Translations under genes and position numbers: made by a program
NCBI GenBank assembly: GCA_016716835.1
Contig: JADJUW010000001.1
Span: forward strand, 558,001 to 622,000
DNA length: 64,000 nt
Direction: 5' to 3'
DNA from: Myxococcales bacterium
Lineage (GTDB): Bacteria; Myxococcota_A; Polyangia; Haliangiales; Haliangiaceae
In this document: positions 10,726 to 21,373 of the stretch, piece after piece
How positions within the stretch are numbered: position 1 is the stretch's first letter
Layout of the letters: each line of letters opens with the position of its first letter
The notes under the pieces: generated by a model
Database searches by the model: none
What the model was told of the DNA's origin: nothing
The model's input: the letters and a program-made list of their open reading frames with translations, nothing else

Positions 10726-12086
10726 GTCGCTTGCTGGCTTTGCGCACGGCCGGCGGCGATGTCGACGCGCGCGAGCAACAAGAGGCCGCCGATGAAAAAT
10801 AGGCCAATGCTTAGAATGGCGGGGCGGCTGCCACCAAAGATGGCGATGGCGACGCCCATTGTGAGCGGGCCAATGATGCCGGCAAAACGCTCGAACACCG
10901 CAAAGACGCCAAAGAATTCGCCCGAGCGCGCCGGTGGAATCATGCTGGCAAACAGCGCGCGCGATAGCGATTGCGTGCCGCCTTGCACAAGCCCAATGCA
11001 AATCGCCAGCGCGTAGAAGTGCGCGGCGGTGGTAATGAAATACGCTGCAAAGGTGACGCCGCAATACACCACGAGGCCGCCCATGATCGCGGGCTTAGTG
11101 CCGATGCGGCGTGCGAGGGCGCCAAAGCCAAACGTCGCGGGGATGCCGATGAACTGCACCAACACCAGCGCCATGATCATGTCGCCGGTGGCCAAGCCAA
11201 TTTCTTCGCCGTAGGCGGTCGACATCCGCAGCATGGTGCCGATGCCGTCGTTGTAGACCAAAAAGGCAACTAGCAAGGCAAAGGCGTGGGGATACTTATG
11301 CAGGGCCTTGGCCGAGGTGACGACTTGCTTCCACCACACCACGCGCTCGCGGCTGGGCGCGGTCGGCGGCTCCGCAACCTTGCGAAAAAACGGCCACGAA
11401 AACAGCAGCCACCACACCGCGACGCTGATAAACGCCGCCTTGGTCGCTTGGCCCTTATCGGCCAGCCCAAACGTTTGTGGCGACAAGATCATAAGTGCAT
11501 CGAGCAACAGTAAAATGCCGCCGCCGACATAGCCAATCGCATACCCCGCGGTCGAAACGCGGTCGAGCTCGTCAGCTGTGGCAACATGGGGCAGAAAGCC
11601 GTCATAGATAACGAACGCGATGTTGATCGCGATCTGGCCGATGGCAAAAATGCTAAGGGCCCACAGCCACTCGCCGCGCTGCGTGAGCGCTAGCAGGGCG
11701 GCACAGGCGCAGCCAATGACGGTCATCGCAAACAACCACTGGCGCCGCACCGGCTTATGATCGACGTGCGCACCCACCGCCGGCGAAACAAACGCGCAAA
11801 TCGCCAAGGCAATCGCGCTGCCAAAGCCGAGGTACATCGTGGCGTTGGGCACGTGCGGCGCCCACGCGCAAACGCGCGGCGAAAACGGCGCCAGCGTGGC
11901 GTCCATAAGCTGAGTAAAAAAACCCGTGTTGGCGCAACTATTGCCGGCGGCGTAGCGAATAAAAAACGGCGGAAACAACGCCGAGATAATCACCGTCATG
12001 AACGCCGAGTTGGCCCAGTCGTACATCGCCCATGCCCGATGCTCGGGCCTCGAGAGGCCGATGCTCGCCCACAAGGAGGTTGCCAT
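10722..12086 (-). CDS. MFS transporter, UMF1 / Atg22-like family
   Basis: A 454-aa integral membrane protein with about 12 predicted helices. The N-terminal signature RAWAMYDWANSAFMTVIISALFP identifies the UMF1 group (related to yeast vacuolar effluxer Atg22). A cytoplasmic loop with REPPTAPSRERVVWW-type charge separates the two halves. Substrates of bacterial members are not established; amino acids or small peptides are the usual guess by analogy. Start ATG at 12086, 13 bases after the upstream secreted-protein gene ends on the same strand, so the two may be co-transcribed. Confidence 0.86.
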   Translation of the reverse strand: MATSLWASIGLSRPEHRAWAMYDWANSAFMTVIISALFPPFFIRYAAGNSCANTGFFTQLMDATLAPFSPRVCAWAPHVPNATMYLGFGSAIALAICAFVSPAVGAHVDHKPVRRQWLFAMTVIGCACAALLALTQRGEWLWALSIFAIGQIAINIAFVIYDGFLPHVATADELDRVSTAGYAIGYVGGGILLLLDALMILSPQTFGLADKGQATKAAFISVAVWWLLFSWPFFRKVAEPPTAPSRERVVWWKQVVTSAKALHKYPHAFALLVAFLVYNDGIGTMLRMSTAYGEEIGLATGDMIMALVLVQFIGIPATFGFGALARRIGTKPAIMGGLVVYCGVTFAAYFITTAAHFYALAICIGLVQGGTQSLSRALFASMIPPARSGEFFGVFAVFERFAGIIGPLTMGVAIAIFGGSRPAILSIGLFFIGGLLLLARVDIAAGRAQSQQAT

Positions 12087-12099
12087 GGCGCTCTATACC

Positions 12100-15000
12100 T
12101 TATTTCGTGCGCGCCCACCGCCGGTCGCGCCGCCCGCGCATCACCGTCCACAACACCAACAAGGGCGCGAGGCCTTGCGCGGGGGAAAATGGCGCGCCCG
12201 AGCAGCAACCGTCGTCGCCAAGCTCGTTGGCGCCAATGCCCATGCCAAGCGGCGTCGTCATGTTGCCGGTGTTTTGTGCATCATGTCGACCCGATGCCCA
12301 ATCGATGCGGCCATCGATGCGGCCACGCGTGTGCCACAGCCACAAGTAGCCATTGCGGGTCGCGATGGCGAGCTCCAGGCTGCCATCGCCATCGAAATCG
12401 CCAACCGCGGGCGCCGCCGCCACCCACCCGCCGGTAAATTTAGGCCACCCTTCGGGCTGCTCGCCGTCCTTGTTCCACGCGTGAACATAGTAACCGCCCG
12501 AACCCGCGATGGCCTCGGGCAAGTCGTCGTCGTCGAGATCCGCGACCGCCGCGTTCATGAAGAATTGATAGTCCTCGATGCGGCGCGGCCAGCCCGGTAG
12601 ATAGCTACCGGTCTTGCTGTCCCATGCCGAGTACAGGTGCTCGAGATTGACGCGCTGACCTTCGGGAATTGACGAAAACTCGAGAAACTTAAAGCCCGCG
12701 CCGCCCCAAAGCAGATCGAGATAGCCGTCGTTGTTTAGGTCGCCCATGCTGGCATCCGAGATGGCGGTGATGAAGGGCTCGTCGGTGGCGTCGCTGAGGT
12801 CGCCGTAAGGCGCGTTGTTGACAAAGCCAATCACGTTGGCCTGCCCATTGATAAATTGCGGCACTGCGCCGAGCGTCGAGACCGCGATGTCGACGATGTC
12901 GTCGCCGTCGATGTCGCCAAGCGCCAGGCTGTTGGGCATGCCGACGCCGAGCACCGGCAGCACGTCCTGCGCCAGCATCTTATATGGAAAGCCCGGCTTG
13001 ATGACGCCTTGGTGATTTAGCGCATAGATGCGGCCGCTGCCGTCGAACTCATTGGTGCCGAGCACGAGATCGAGCGCGCCGTCGCCATCGATATCGCCCA
13101 CCACCGGGGTTTGCATGATGCGCGCGGCGACGCCCGATTCGGCGAGCTCGACCGGAAAGCCGGGCAGGGCGGTGCCGCCCGCATCAAAGACATAAACCGA
13201 ACCGTCCATGGCGGCGATGATGATGTCGAGCTGTTTGTCGCCATCGACATCCGCAAGGACGGGCGCGGCGTAGACGCCGGAATCGACAACGCGATCTTTG
13301 GTAGCGGTGGCGCGGCTGCGGTCGAGCTCGATCGGAAACCCCTCGCGAACGGCGCCGTTGCGATCGATAGCGTAGATATAGCCGTCATAGGTGGCGACGA
13401 CGATCGTCGGGCCACTGCCATCGAGGTCGCCAATGGCCGGGCCACGCGACACCGCGGTGCGCATGTCATCGGCCGTGATGGTTTCCGACGCAAACGCCGC
13501 GCTCTGGCGGATTTGGCTGGCTGCGTCCAAGGCGTCAATGGGGCGCAGCGCGACCGGAAACCCAGGCGCCACGCCGTCGTGGCCGATGGCATACACGACG
13601 CCCGCGCTATCGGCAGTGATAAGTTCCATCGCGCCGTCGCCATCGAGATCATAGAATTTAGGCGACGCCTCGCCTGAGCCCTCAAGCTTGCGAGGAAACC
13701 CTTCGCCGACGTCTGGATCGCGGCGGATGTTAAACGCGCGCCGCGTCTCGCCCACCACGCCATCGCGCTCAGGCGCCAGCGAATGCATGTTGACGCGCAC
13801 GCGCACCGTGACGAGAAACTTGTTGACGTCGCGATCCGGCTCGGGCTGGGTCGGGTTGTCAATCGTTAGCGCGGCGATGGGCAGGGTTGCCAGCACGCCC
13901 TCAAGCGGCGTCGCGACATCGGTGCCGCTGGTGATGAGCTGCCACTGCGATTCCAGCGGCTCGATACCGGGCGCCCACTCGATGACATAGTCAAACGAGG
14001 TGTAGAGCGTCGGGCGAAAATCGATGACGCCCTCGATGTCTACGCTCGGCTCGCGATCGGGGTCGGCGACGTAAAACCACGTCGGCGAGGTAACGTCGAC
14101 GACGGGCGGAATGCGCCCCGCCTGCACCGCGGCGACAGCGCTATAGAGATTAGTCCGGCCATAGCCAAAGCGTTGCTCCCAGCCGGCACCAGAAGGATAC
14201 ATCAGCGGATCGTTAGCCGACGTCGCAAAGCTGATGTCGTCGACATTGGTGATAAGCAGCTGTTTGATTTCATCGGGGTGCAGGTGGCGGCTGGCGGGCA
14301 TCGGGTCGAGCAATGGCTGGCCCGCGGCGGCCGACAGCACCATCGCGACGACGCCGGCGGTCTTGCCGGCGGCCTCCGACGAGCAGGACTGGCCAGGCGT
14401 CGAGAGCAGAAGATTCGCGCCGTAGTTGGTGCAATTGTTAAACGCCATAAACGTCGTGGCGTCCTCGCGGCGGTCGGTGTTGTAGGTGGTGGCGTGGACA
14501 TAGATGGTGTGGTTCACCGAGCCCGGCAGGTTTTGGTGAAAGCTATTTTCGTCGGCGGCCGAGGCGACCACGGCGACGTGATGCAGCCACGCGTATTCGA
14601 TGGCCTCGTGCATAAAGCGCGTGCCATTGAGGGTGCCGAGCGCTTCTAAGATTAGCGATGCGCCGGTGTCGACGGCATAGATCACGCCGAGCGCGAAGTC
14701 GTTTGAATCGCCGATGAACGAATCGGCGACGCGCACCGGCACGAACAGACAGCGCGGGCAGACGCCGGCGTCGCCAATGCCGTTGTTGGTCGCCGAAACC
14801 GCGTCTTTGGCCTGGCCGGTGCCGTGGCCGTAATCGGTCTCGTCGTTGGCGTCGTTATCGTTGTTATAGGTGTCCCAGCCCGCGATGTCGTCGACCCAGC
14901 CATTGCCGTCTTCGTCGAGGTCGTTGGAAAACGCGATGAGTAGGTCTTGTGGATCGAGCTTGCCGTTGCCGTTGGCGTCGGTGACGCGGCTATCGCAGGC

Positions 15001-15482
15001 GGTCTCTGGTAGCGGCGGCGTGTCTTGCCGCCAGGTGGTATAATCAAGGATGGTGAGCGCGCCATCACCCGTGATGTCATGCGGATCGCCGGGCAGGCCG
15101 CTGCCACAGGCCTCCTCGGGCAACGGCAGCTCGCCGCGCGATAGGGCGACGCGCGTGATCAAATCATCGGTGTTCCACCGGATGCCGCTGTCGAGCACGG
15201 CGATGACGACGGAGGGCTCGCCGAGCGTTATCTGCCAGGCACGGTCGACATGCATGCCGCTACCCACGGCAGCTTCGGCGGGGGAAAGTTGGCCGATATT
15301 GTCGGCGGGGACGAAACTAAAAAATTCCACTGCGACGGATACCCTGGATCGTTGGGCCAGTTTTCGGCGGCGCTGAGGTCATCACCAGGCGTGGTCGGCC
15401 AGGCGGCGTGCGCCCTCTGGGCGAGCTGGCCGAGCAGCATGGCGCACAGGGCGAGTGAGGCGATCCACGTGAAGCGACGCAT
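12100..15482 (-). CDS. secreted subtilisin-like (S8) protein with dockerin-like insert, FG-GAP repeats and MYXO-CTERM-like tail; frame interrupted
   Basis: About 1127 aa if two frames are joined. ATG 15482 gives a signal peptide (MRRFTWIASLALCAMLLGQL, cleaved near AHA). Its frame must shift at a six-base T run (15319-15324 on the plus strand); adding one T joins QWNFFSFVPADN to the long frame that follows. Next come an S8 fold with the catalytic Asp (VIAVLDSGI), a dockerin/EF-hand-like insert (DITGDGALTILDY, DANGNGKLD, DLDEDGNGWVDD), the His block GHGTGQAKD and a Ser block CSSEAAGKTAGVVA. About seven FG-GAP/VCBS repeats (DLDGDGAMEL, DVDGDKQLDI and others) follow. It ends with GCCSG, a hydrophobic stretch and RGRRDRR, like a MYXO-CTERM sorting tail. 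Catalytic motifs are degenerate. Confidence 0.85.
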
Positions 15483-15537
15483 ACGGTCTTATTTCACGCA
15501 ACCCACGCTGTTTCCAAGACGCCGCGCCAGATAATCT

Positions 15538-17110
15538 GTGCGCGTGAGCACGCGAGATTCAGCGGGCGCCGGCAAGGGCGTATTGTGGCTATCTGGCGCG
15601 AAGCTCTACTTCATGCTAGCGGGTGCGATCTTGCAGATTGCGCTGCCGGCACTGGTCTCGCGCGTGACGTTTGGCGCCATCGCCGTCGTCTCGTCATTGG
15701 TCTCGCCGCTAAACAATTTGGTCGTCACCGGATCCATCCAAACCGTTGCGCGCGGCTTGGCCGCACAGCCAAACGCCGCGGCCGCAGTAGGCGCGAGTGG
15801 CCTGCGCATGCATCTATACGTCGGGTTGCCACTTGCGCTCGTTTTTGCCATTGGCGCGCCTGCGTGGGGCTGGTGGCTTGGCGATAAGGGCAAGGCCTTG
15901 CCGACCGCGATGTGCGCGCTCATCGTTGGCGCCTATGCGATTTATGCGGTGCTGGTTGGGCTTGCGAACGGGCAAAAGCAATTTCATCGCCAGGCCGGTC
16001 TCGACGTCGCCTTTGCGTCGATGCGCGTCGCGCTGATGCTGGGCGCAGCGATGCTAGGGCTTGGCGTATGGGGCGTGCTCGGCGGTTGGGTGGTAGCGTC
16101 GCTGCTCATCATTATCGTTGCCGCGGCATGGGTCGGCTGGCCGCGGGGGTGCCATCGTCGATGGGAGGCGGGCTCGCGCCATGGCGCGGACATTTTGGGG
16201 GCTTGCCGCCTATCTGGCATTAGCCAATGCCCTGCTATTTGTCGACACGTGGATGATCAAGCGCGCGGCGGGGCATTGGTATGAAGGTCAGCTTGCGAAC
16301 GTCACCCAAGGCCTTGCGCAGGTGGCGCCGTGGCTGACCGAGGTCACCGGCTACACCCCGAGCGCGGCGTCGCTAGCGGACGTGCAGGTCGCCTACTATG
16401 GTGCCGCGCAGAATTTCGCGCGCCTCATTTATCAAGCCATGGTCGCGGTGGCGTTTGTTATTTTCCCGTTAATCTCAGAGACGACGTTTCGCGGCGATGG
16501 CGAGGCGGCGGGGCGCTACGTCGCGACGACGCTGCGCATGAGCCTCATCGCCGTCGGCGGCATGGCGCTTGGGTTAGCCGCGGCGCCGCACGGGCTCCTC
16601 GCCATCCCATATGCCGCGGATTACGCGGCGAGCAGCGCGCGACCACTTGCCGTGTTGGCGTGCTCGTATGGGGCCCTAGCGCTGCTCAGCATTGCGGCGA
16701 CGATCGCGAATGCGGCGGGCCTTGAACGCCTGACGTGGCGCGTGGCGGCGACGACGATCATCGGCATCATCGCCGTCAGCGAGCTGCTTTTACCAGGCGC
16801 GGCGCCGGGCGAGCCGTTGTTGCTGCGCGGGTCGTTGGTCGCGCTGTGCGGCATGTCGGCGGGCCTGGTCGCAATGTTGTGGCTCTTGCGACGTCAGTGG
16901 CCTGCGATCATCCATCGCGCCTCGATGCTGCGCGTGGCGCTGGCGCTGGCCGTCGGTTGGGTCACGTCGCAGGCCGCATCCAACGTGGTGCGTGCCGATG
17001 GCCTTGGCGCCATCGGCGTAGCGGTGTTGGCGGTCGCCGCCTACGCCGCCACCTTGTGGCTCATTGGAGAAATTCGGCCATCGCGACGCCGGCCGGCGGC
17101 CAATGGCTGA
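15538..17110 (+). CDS. polysaccharide flippase (MOP superfamily, Wzx-like); frame interrupted
   Basis: A membrane protein of about 523 aa with 12-14 hydrophobic segments, probably moving lipid-linked glycans across the inner membrane. The first half (LSGAKLYFMLAGAILQIALP, SSLVSPLNNLVVTGSIQTVA) reads from 15538 to about 16145. The second half continues in another frame, as ARTFWGLAAYLALANALLFVDTWMIKR up to IGEIRPSRRR. The frames join at a five-G run (16145-16149): with four Gs the sequence runs WPRGAIVDGRRARAMART without a break. The start is one of two GTG codons (15538, 15544). No glycan-synthesis genes are adjacent, so the substrate is unknown. Confidence 0.77.
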
Positions 17111-17149
17111 AAAATTGTGCGCGTGGCCGCCTGATGCCATAGTCGCCCC

Positions 17150-17695
17150 ATGAACCTAGACGGCAGCCGCTGGCCCACCTTCGCGATCCTAGTTGGCCTG
17201 GCAATGGCGACCACCGCGTGCATGCCCAAGCAAAACAAGCTGGCGCCGCTACAAGACGCCATTGGTACTTACAACGATGGCATCAAATGGGAGCGCTTCA
17301 CCGCCGCCGCGGCGCACGTGCAGGCCGCCGAGCGCGATGATTTTCTCGACGAACGCGACGGCTTAGCGAAGTACTTACGCATCACTGGCTATGACATCGT
17401 GCGCGTCGATCTCGCGGCGGGCAGCAAGACCGCCGCCGACGTCGTGATCAAGTTCGAGTGGTATGACGATCGCAAGGGCATGCTGCGGGAGTCGCACGTC
17501 GCACAGACCTGGGAGCAACAAAAAGGGCGTTGGTGGGTGGTCAAGGAGGCGCTGCTTCGCGGCGACGAAATGCCAGGGATCTTGCCAAAGGAAGACGACC
17601 TCGAGCAGCCCAAGGAAGATGCCGCCGCGGCGTCCGCGGCCGCTGACCTAGGGCCCGCGCCGACGAGCGACGCGCCGGCGCACCCACAGCGCTAA
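17150..17695 (+). CDS. putative lipoprotein, unknown function
   Basis: A 181-aa protein with a signal sequence and a lipobox (ATTAC, Cys at residue 24), so probably membrane-anchored. The mature part begins with an alpha-helical stretch (LQDAIGTYNDGIKWERFTAAAAHVQ), continues with an alpha/beta region containing VVIKFEWYDDRKGMLRES and GRWWVVKEAL, and ends in an Ala/Pro/Glu-rich tail. The strand pattern ending in a Trp-rich KGRWWVV segment recalls NTF2-like folds, but I cannot assign a family. It lies 40 bases after the flippase and 54 before the TPR protein on the same strand, so co-transcription is possible. Confidence 0.7.
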   Translation: MNLDGSRWPTFAILVGLAMATTACMPKQNKLAPLQDAIGTYNDGIKWERFTAAAAHVQAAERDDFLDERDGLAKYLRITGYDIVRVDLAAGSKTAADVVIKFEWYDDRKGMLRESHVAQTWEQQKGRWWVVKEALLRGDEMPGILPKEDDLEQPKEDAAAASAAADLGPAPTSDAPAHPQR

Positions 17696-17748
17696 ATCCG
17701 TCAAACAATTGCCTTTGGCGCGCGCCAGGGCGTAGGATCTCGGTTGAC

Positions 17749-20700
17749 GTGGAACCGGAATTTGTCGCGCAAGCTCAATCGCTCTTTGATGCTGGGCAGT
17801 TTCAAGAAGCCGTCAAGGCGTGTCGACTAGGCTTGCTCGGCAAGCCGACCGCAGTTGAAGGTCGCGTGGTCTTGGCTCGGGCGCTCATGGCGCTTGGTCG
17901 CCATGACGACGTGCTGTCCGAGTTGCGGCTCGCCCTAGAGATGAACGGCAAACATGTCGCCGCGCTGACGTTGCGCGGCGAGGTACAATTGCTCAAAGGT
18001 CAGCCACGGCCCGCGCTAGACTCATTTGTCCAGGCGTCCGAACTAGCGCCTGGCGACGCCGTCGTGGCCGACTGGATCGCCAAGGCGCAAGCAGCCCTTG
18101 GCGGAGGTGCCGCCGGGTCTTTCCGCGCAACCGCCATGGGCATCGGTGCGGCGTCAACGGCGCAGTCGGCGCCCGCGGTCCCAGTTGCCAACTCGCCCGC
18201 GGTACCGCCACGCCGAACCGAGGGGCGCGTGACGCAGGCGCCGCCGCCGCCGCCAAAACGTGCCACCAAGCCACCGCCCATGTTGGCGCCGCCTGTTCCA
18301 CCGGCCCCACCGCCGCCCGTACAAGCGTCGGCTCCCACGGGCACGGTCGAACTTGAGCCTGGCGACATCGGTAGCGCGGGCTCCTTGCCTGCCGTGATCG
18401 CGCCCGCACCCGCGACGCGTCGAGATGAGCGAGGTGACGACGACATCGTGCCGCCACCAAGGCTTGGGTCAGTCTTGCCGCGTGGCGGATTCTCCAACCC
18501 GCCACCGTTGGCGCCGGGGTTTGCGCCGAGCCCACCCCCTCCCAAGTCGGTCCCCATCGTTTCAGATTTTGGCGATGCACCCGCCGCGCCCGCGGGCGGT
18601 GGCAGCGCGAACTACGGCTCTTATGCGCCCCCTCCGCCGATCGCGGTCAGCGGGCAGAGCAGCGCGCCCCTAAGCGCGCCCGCGCCAGTGGGCGGGAAGA
18701 AAGGTATCAAAGGAAACAAGGGCAAGAGCGTCAAGGCCAACAAACCGCGCGGCAAAGCATGGAAGCCGCCGGCCTGGGTCAAGTGGAGCCTCGGCGCGAT
18801 CGGCGTGCTCGTCGCCGGCATCGTCGTCGGCCTTGCGGTTCGGCGCGTGCGGCTTGACGTCAAGCTTGAGCAGGCCGATGCGCGCGCCGAAGCGGCCGCC
18901 AAGCTCGACACCTTCCGCGGTTGGCAAGTGGCGCGCGATACCTATGAGCTTGCAACGAAGGCGCATGCGACCTCCGCGCGCGCCTTGTCCCTAGTCACCG
19001 CTGAGGCAACCTTGGTTGCCGAATATGGTGAGGCCAGCGACGACGCCGAGACGTGGCTCGAAGAGTTGCCCGCCGACGTCGCCAAGGCGGACACCGCGCT
19101 GCCGCGCGCCTTATTGGCGATCGCCAATGGCGAACCCGACGAGGCGGAAGCGTTGGTGGGCGAAATTCCCGAGGCGCTTAGCGCCTGGCAGGCGTATATC
19201 CGCGGGCGGGTTGCCGAGTTGCGCGGCGATTGGCTGGCGGCGACCATGGCCTATCAGGCTGCCGACCGCGAGACGCGCGTTGCGTTTGCCTTGCGCCATG
19301 CCGATGCCCTGGCCAAACGAGAATTGTACGGCGAGGCGCTCGCCGTGGTCGATCGGGTGCTTGCCGCCGAACCGCGTCACCCACGTGGGCTCGTGGCACA
19401 AGTTGAAATTTCGGCGCTGGGAGGCCAATTGGGCAACAGCGCCGGCGGACTCGAACGCGCCGAGGAAACCCTGGCGCGTTTGATTAGCGGCAGCGAAAAG
19501 CCTAACCCCGAGGCGTTGTCTGCCGCAGAACGTGAGCGCGCCGAGATCCTGCGCACGCGCATCTGGATCTTGCGCGGCGAGCGCAAGCAAGGGGCGGCGG
19601 GGATTGCGACCTTAGCCGCGAGCGAGCCGGTGTCATGGGAAAACGCGGTGCGCCGCGCAGACTTGCTGTTATTTGCCGATCAAGCGCGTGAGGCCAGCGA
19701 CGTGCTTAAGGCCGCGGCGACCAAATGGCCCGCGGTGCCCGCGTTGCGCATCGCTTGCGCAAAGGTTGCCTTGTCGCGCGGTGACGTCACGGCCGCCGCG
19801 GAGTGGCTCGGCCAGCCGACCGAAGCCGATGCGCGCGCCGACGCGCTGCTAACCCGTGCGCGCCTGGCGCTGGCAACTGGCGATCTTGCCGCCGCCGCGC
19901 GCGAGAGCGAAGAGGCGCTCGTACGCGATCCTAAGTTCATCTCGGCACTCGCGTTTCGCGCCGAGGTTGACCTTGCGGCCGGGGATCCCGGCGCGGCCCA
20001 GGCGCGCGTCATGATGACCTTTCGCACCTCACCATCAACGCCACTTGGGCTGGTCTATGCCAAGTCCTTGGTGCAAAGCGGCGAACGCGAAAAAGCGCGT
20101 GAGGTGTTGCTCGGGCTGACGATGGCACGGGGCGATAGCGGCGCGGCTTGGTTGGCGCTGGCGCGGCTTGAGCGCATGGATGGGCGCCTCGATAAGGCCA
20201 AAGACGCCTACAAGAGCGCGATTTCCGTCTCTGGCACCATTGAAGCCAAGATGGAGCTGGCCACCGTCGACGCCGATGCCGGCAATCTCGAAGCGACGCG
20301 CGCTTCGCTAAGCCAACTTGCGGACGAAACCGGCGATGGCCGGGTTTTTGCGGAGGCTGCGCGTTTTCACACCATGCTGGGCAAGCTCGGCGAGGCGGGG
20401 CAATTGCTCGACAAGGCCACCGCCGCGACGGGGCCCGATTGGTTGGTGGCGCGCGAGCGCGGGCGCCTGTATTTTCGCCTGCGCAAGCGCGGCGACGCGA
20501 TTGCTGAGCTCTCGCGCGCGGTCTCGCTGGCGCCCACGGACGCCGAGGCGGCGTTGTTGCTGATCGATGCGCTGCTCTATGGCGGCGATATCGCCGCGGC
20601 GCGCAAGGTCGCTACCCAGCTCGGCGCCACTTCGGCGCTGGGCAAGTTGGCGATCGGCAAGGTCGACTTTATCGACGGCCAATCGGCCAAGGCCAGCGAA

Positions 20701-21117
20701 TCGCTCGCCGCCGCAGATGCTGAATTCGCCAAGTCGATGGTGCCGCCCCTGCTGCGCGCCGATGCGACGTTTTGGCTCGCCTATCTCGCCTATGAGTCCG
20801 GTGATCTAACGCGCACCGTGGCCTTGCTTGAAAAGGCCTTGGCGCAAAATCCCGCGCATGTCAGCGCGATCGATTTGCTCGGGCTTTTGCAAAAAGAGCG
20901 GGGCGACAATGCCGGCGCTCGCAAACAGTTCGCGCGCCTCGTCGAGCTCGATCCGGAAAATGCCGATGCCTGGTTCGCCTTGGGCCAGGTCGCGCTCGCG
21001 GCAGGCGACCGCGCGTTTGCCAAGTCCTGCTTCGAAACCTCGCTGCAAAAGGCGCCGAGCGGCGACAACGCCGTGCGTTCGTCGGAGTACCTGCAGCAGC
21101 TGCGCGACGGCCTGTAG
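17749..21117 (+). CDS. large TPR-repeat membrane protein with Pro-rich linker
   Basis: 1122 aa from a GTG at 17749. Residues 1-115 hold about three TPR units (FVAQAQSLFDAGQFQEAVKACR and so on). Residues 140-330 are a Pro/Ala-rich low-complexity linker, followed by a basic patch (KKGIKGNKGKSVKANK) and one transmembrane helix near 343-363 (WSLGAIGVLVAGIVVGLAV). The remaining 750 residues are a helical TPR-rich domain, ending with canonical repeats (NADAWFALGQVALAAGDRAFAKSCFETSLQKAP). A cytoplasmic N-terminus and periplasmic C-terminal scaffold is the simplest topology. The architecture recalls myxobacterial scaffold proteins; partners are not evident from context. Confidence 0.8.
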   Translation: MEPEFVAQAQSLFDAGQFQEAVKACRLGLLGKPTAVEGRVVLARALMALGRHDDVLSELRLALEMNGKHVAALTLRGEVQLLKGQPRPALDSFVQASELAPGDAVVADWIAKAQAALGGGAAGSFRATAMGIGAASTAQSAPAVPVANSPAVPPRRTEGRVTQAPPPPPKRATKPPPMLAPPVPPAPPPPVQASAPTGTVELEPGDIGSAGSLPAVIAPAPATRRDERGDDDIVPPPRLGSVLPRGGFSNPPPLAPGFAPSPPPPKSVPIVSDFGDAPAAPAGGGSANYGSYAPPPPIAVSGQSSAPLSAPAPVGGKKGIKGNKGKSVKANKPRGKAWKPPAWVKWSLGAIGVLVAGIVVGLAVRRVRLDVKLEQADARAEAAAKLDTFRGWQVARDTYELATKAHATSARALSLVTAEATLVAEYGEASDDAETWLEELPADVAKADTALPRALLAIANGEPDEAEALVGEIPEALSAWQAYIRGRVAELRGDWLAATMAYQAADRETRVAFALRHADALAKRELYGEALAVVDRVLAAEPRHPRGLVAQVEISALGGQLGNSAGGLERAEETLARLISGSEKPNPEALSAAERERAEILRTRIWILRGERKQGAAGIATLAASEPVSWENAVRRADLLLFADQAREASDVLKAAATKWPAVPALRIACAKVALSRGDVTAAAEWLGQPTEADARADALLTRARLALATGDLAAAARESEEALVRDPKFISALAFRAEVDLAAGDPGAAQARVMMTFRTSPSTPLGLVYAKSLVQSGEREKAREVLLGLTMARGDSGAAWLALARLERMDGRLDKAKDAYKSAISVSGTIEAKMELATVDADAGNLEATRASLSQLADETGDGRVFAEAARFHTMLGKLGEAGQLLDKATAATGPDWLVARERGRLYFRLRKRGDAIAELSRAVSLAPTDAEAALLLIDALLYGGDIAAARKVATQLGATSALGKLAIGKVDFIDGQSAKASESLAAADAEFAKSMVPPLLRADATFWLAYLAYESGDLTRTVALLEKALAQNPAHVSAIDLLGLLQKERGDNAGARKQFARLVELDPENADAWFALGQVALAAGDRAFAKSCFETSLQKAPSGDNAVRSSEYLQQLRDGL

Positions 21118-21180
21118 CGGATGCTCCCGCTTACACCACCCGATCCTACGCAAGTGCGGATCATGTAAACCAACAGGTCA

Positions 21181-21233
21181 GCGGCGCGCGAGCACATGCT
21201 TCGGTGGTGCGCGGCGCGCGAGCACATGCTTCG
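21181..21233 (+). repeat. tandem 30-bp direct repeat (two copies)
   Basis: The 23-base word starting GCGGCGCGCGAGCACATGC is present at 21181-21203 and again, unchanged, at 21211-21233. The period is 30 bases and the intervening seven bases differ. It opens a repeat-rich intergenic region (21118-21588) between the TPR gene and the convergent kinase gene. No protein or RNA gene is supported in this interval. Confidence 0.8.
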
Positions 21234-21373
21234 TCTCATCGCTACGGCTGTTCGCTCTGCTCACGACGCCTTGCGCTCAGGAGGGCACCGCCTGCCAAAT
21301 GGCTGGAGCCTACGTGCCCTCGCGAAACGCTCTGATCCGAACATGTCTCGCTCGCCGCTTCTGGGCGCTGGCG

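Noticed and set aside
14173..14649. Open frames on the plus strand within the S8 gene
   Set aside because: They are antisense to a long, clearly coding minus-strand frame with FG-GAP and S8 motifs, and high GC leaves many such open frames.
12100..15482. EF-hand/dockerin insert as evidence for a cellulosome-type system
   Set aside because: A single dockerin-like stretch inside a protease fold and no cohesin gene nearby; Ca2+-stabilised insert is simpler.
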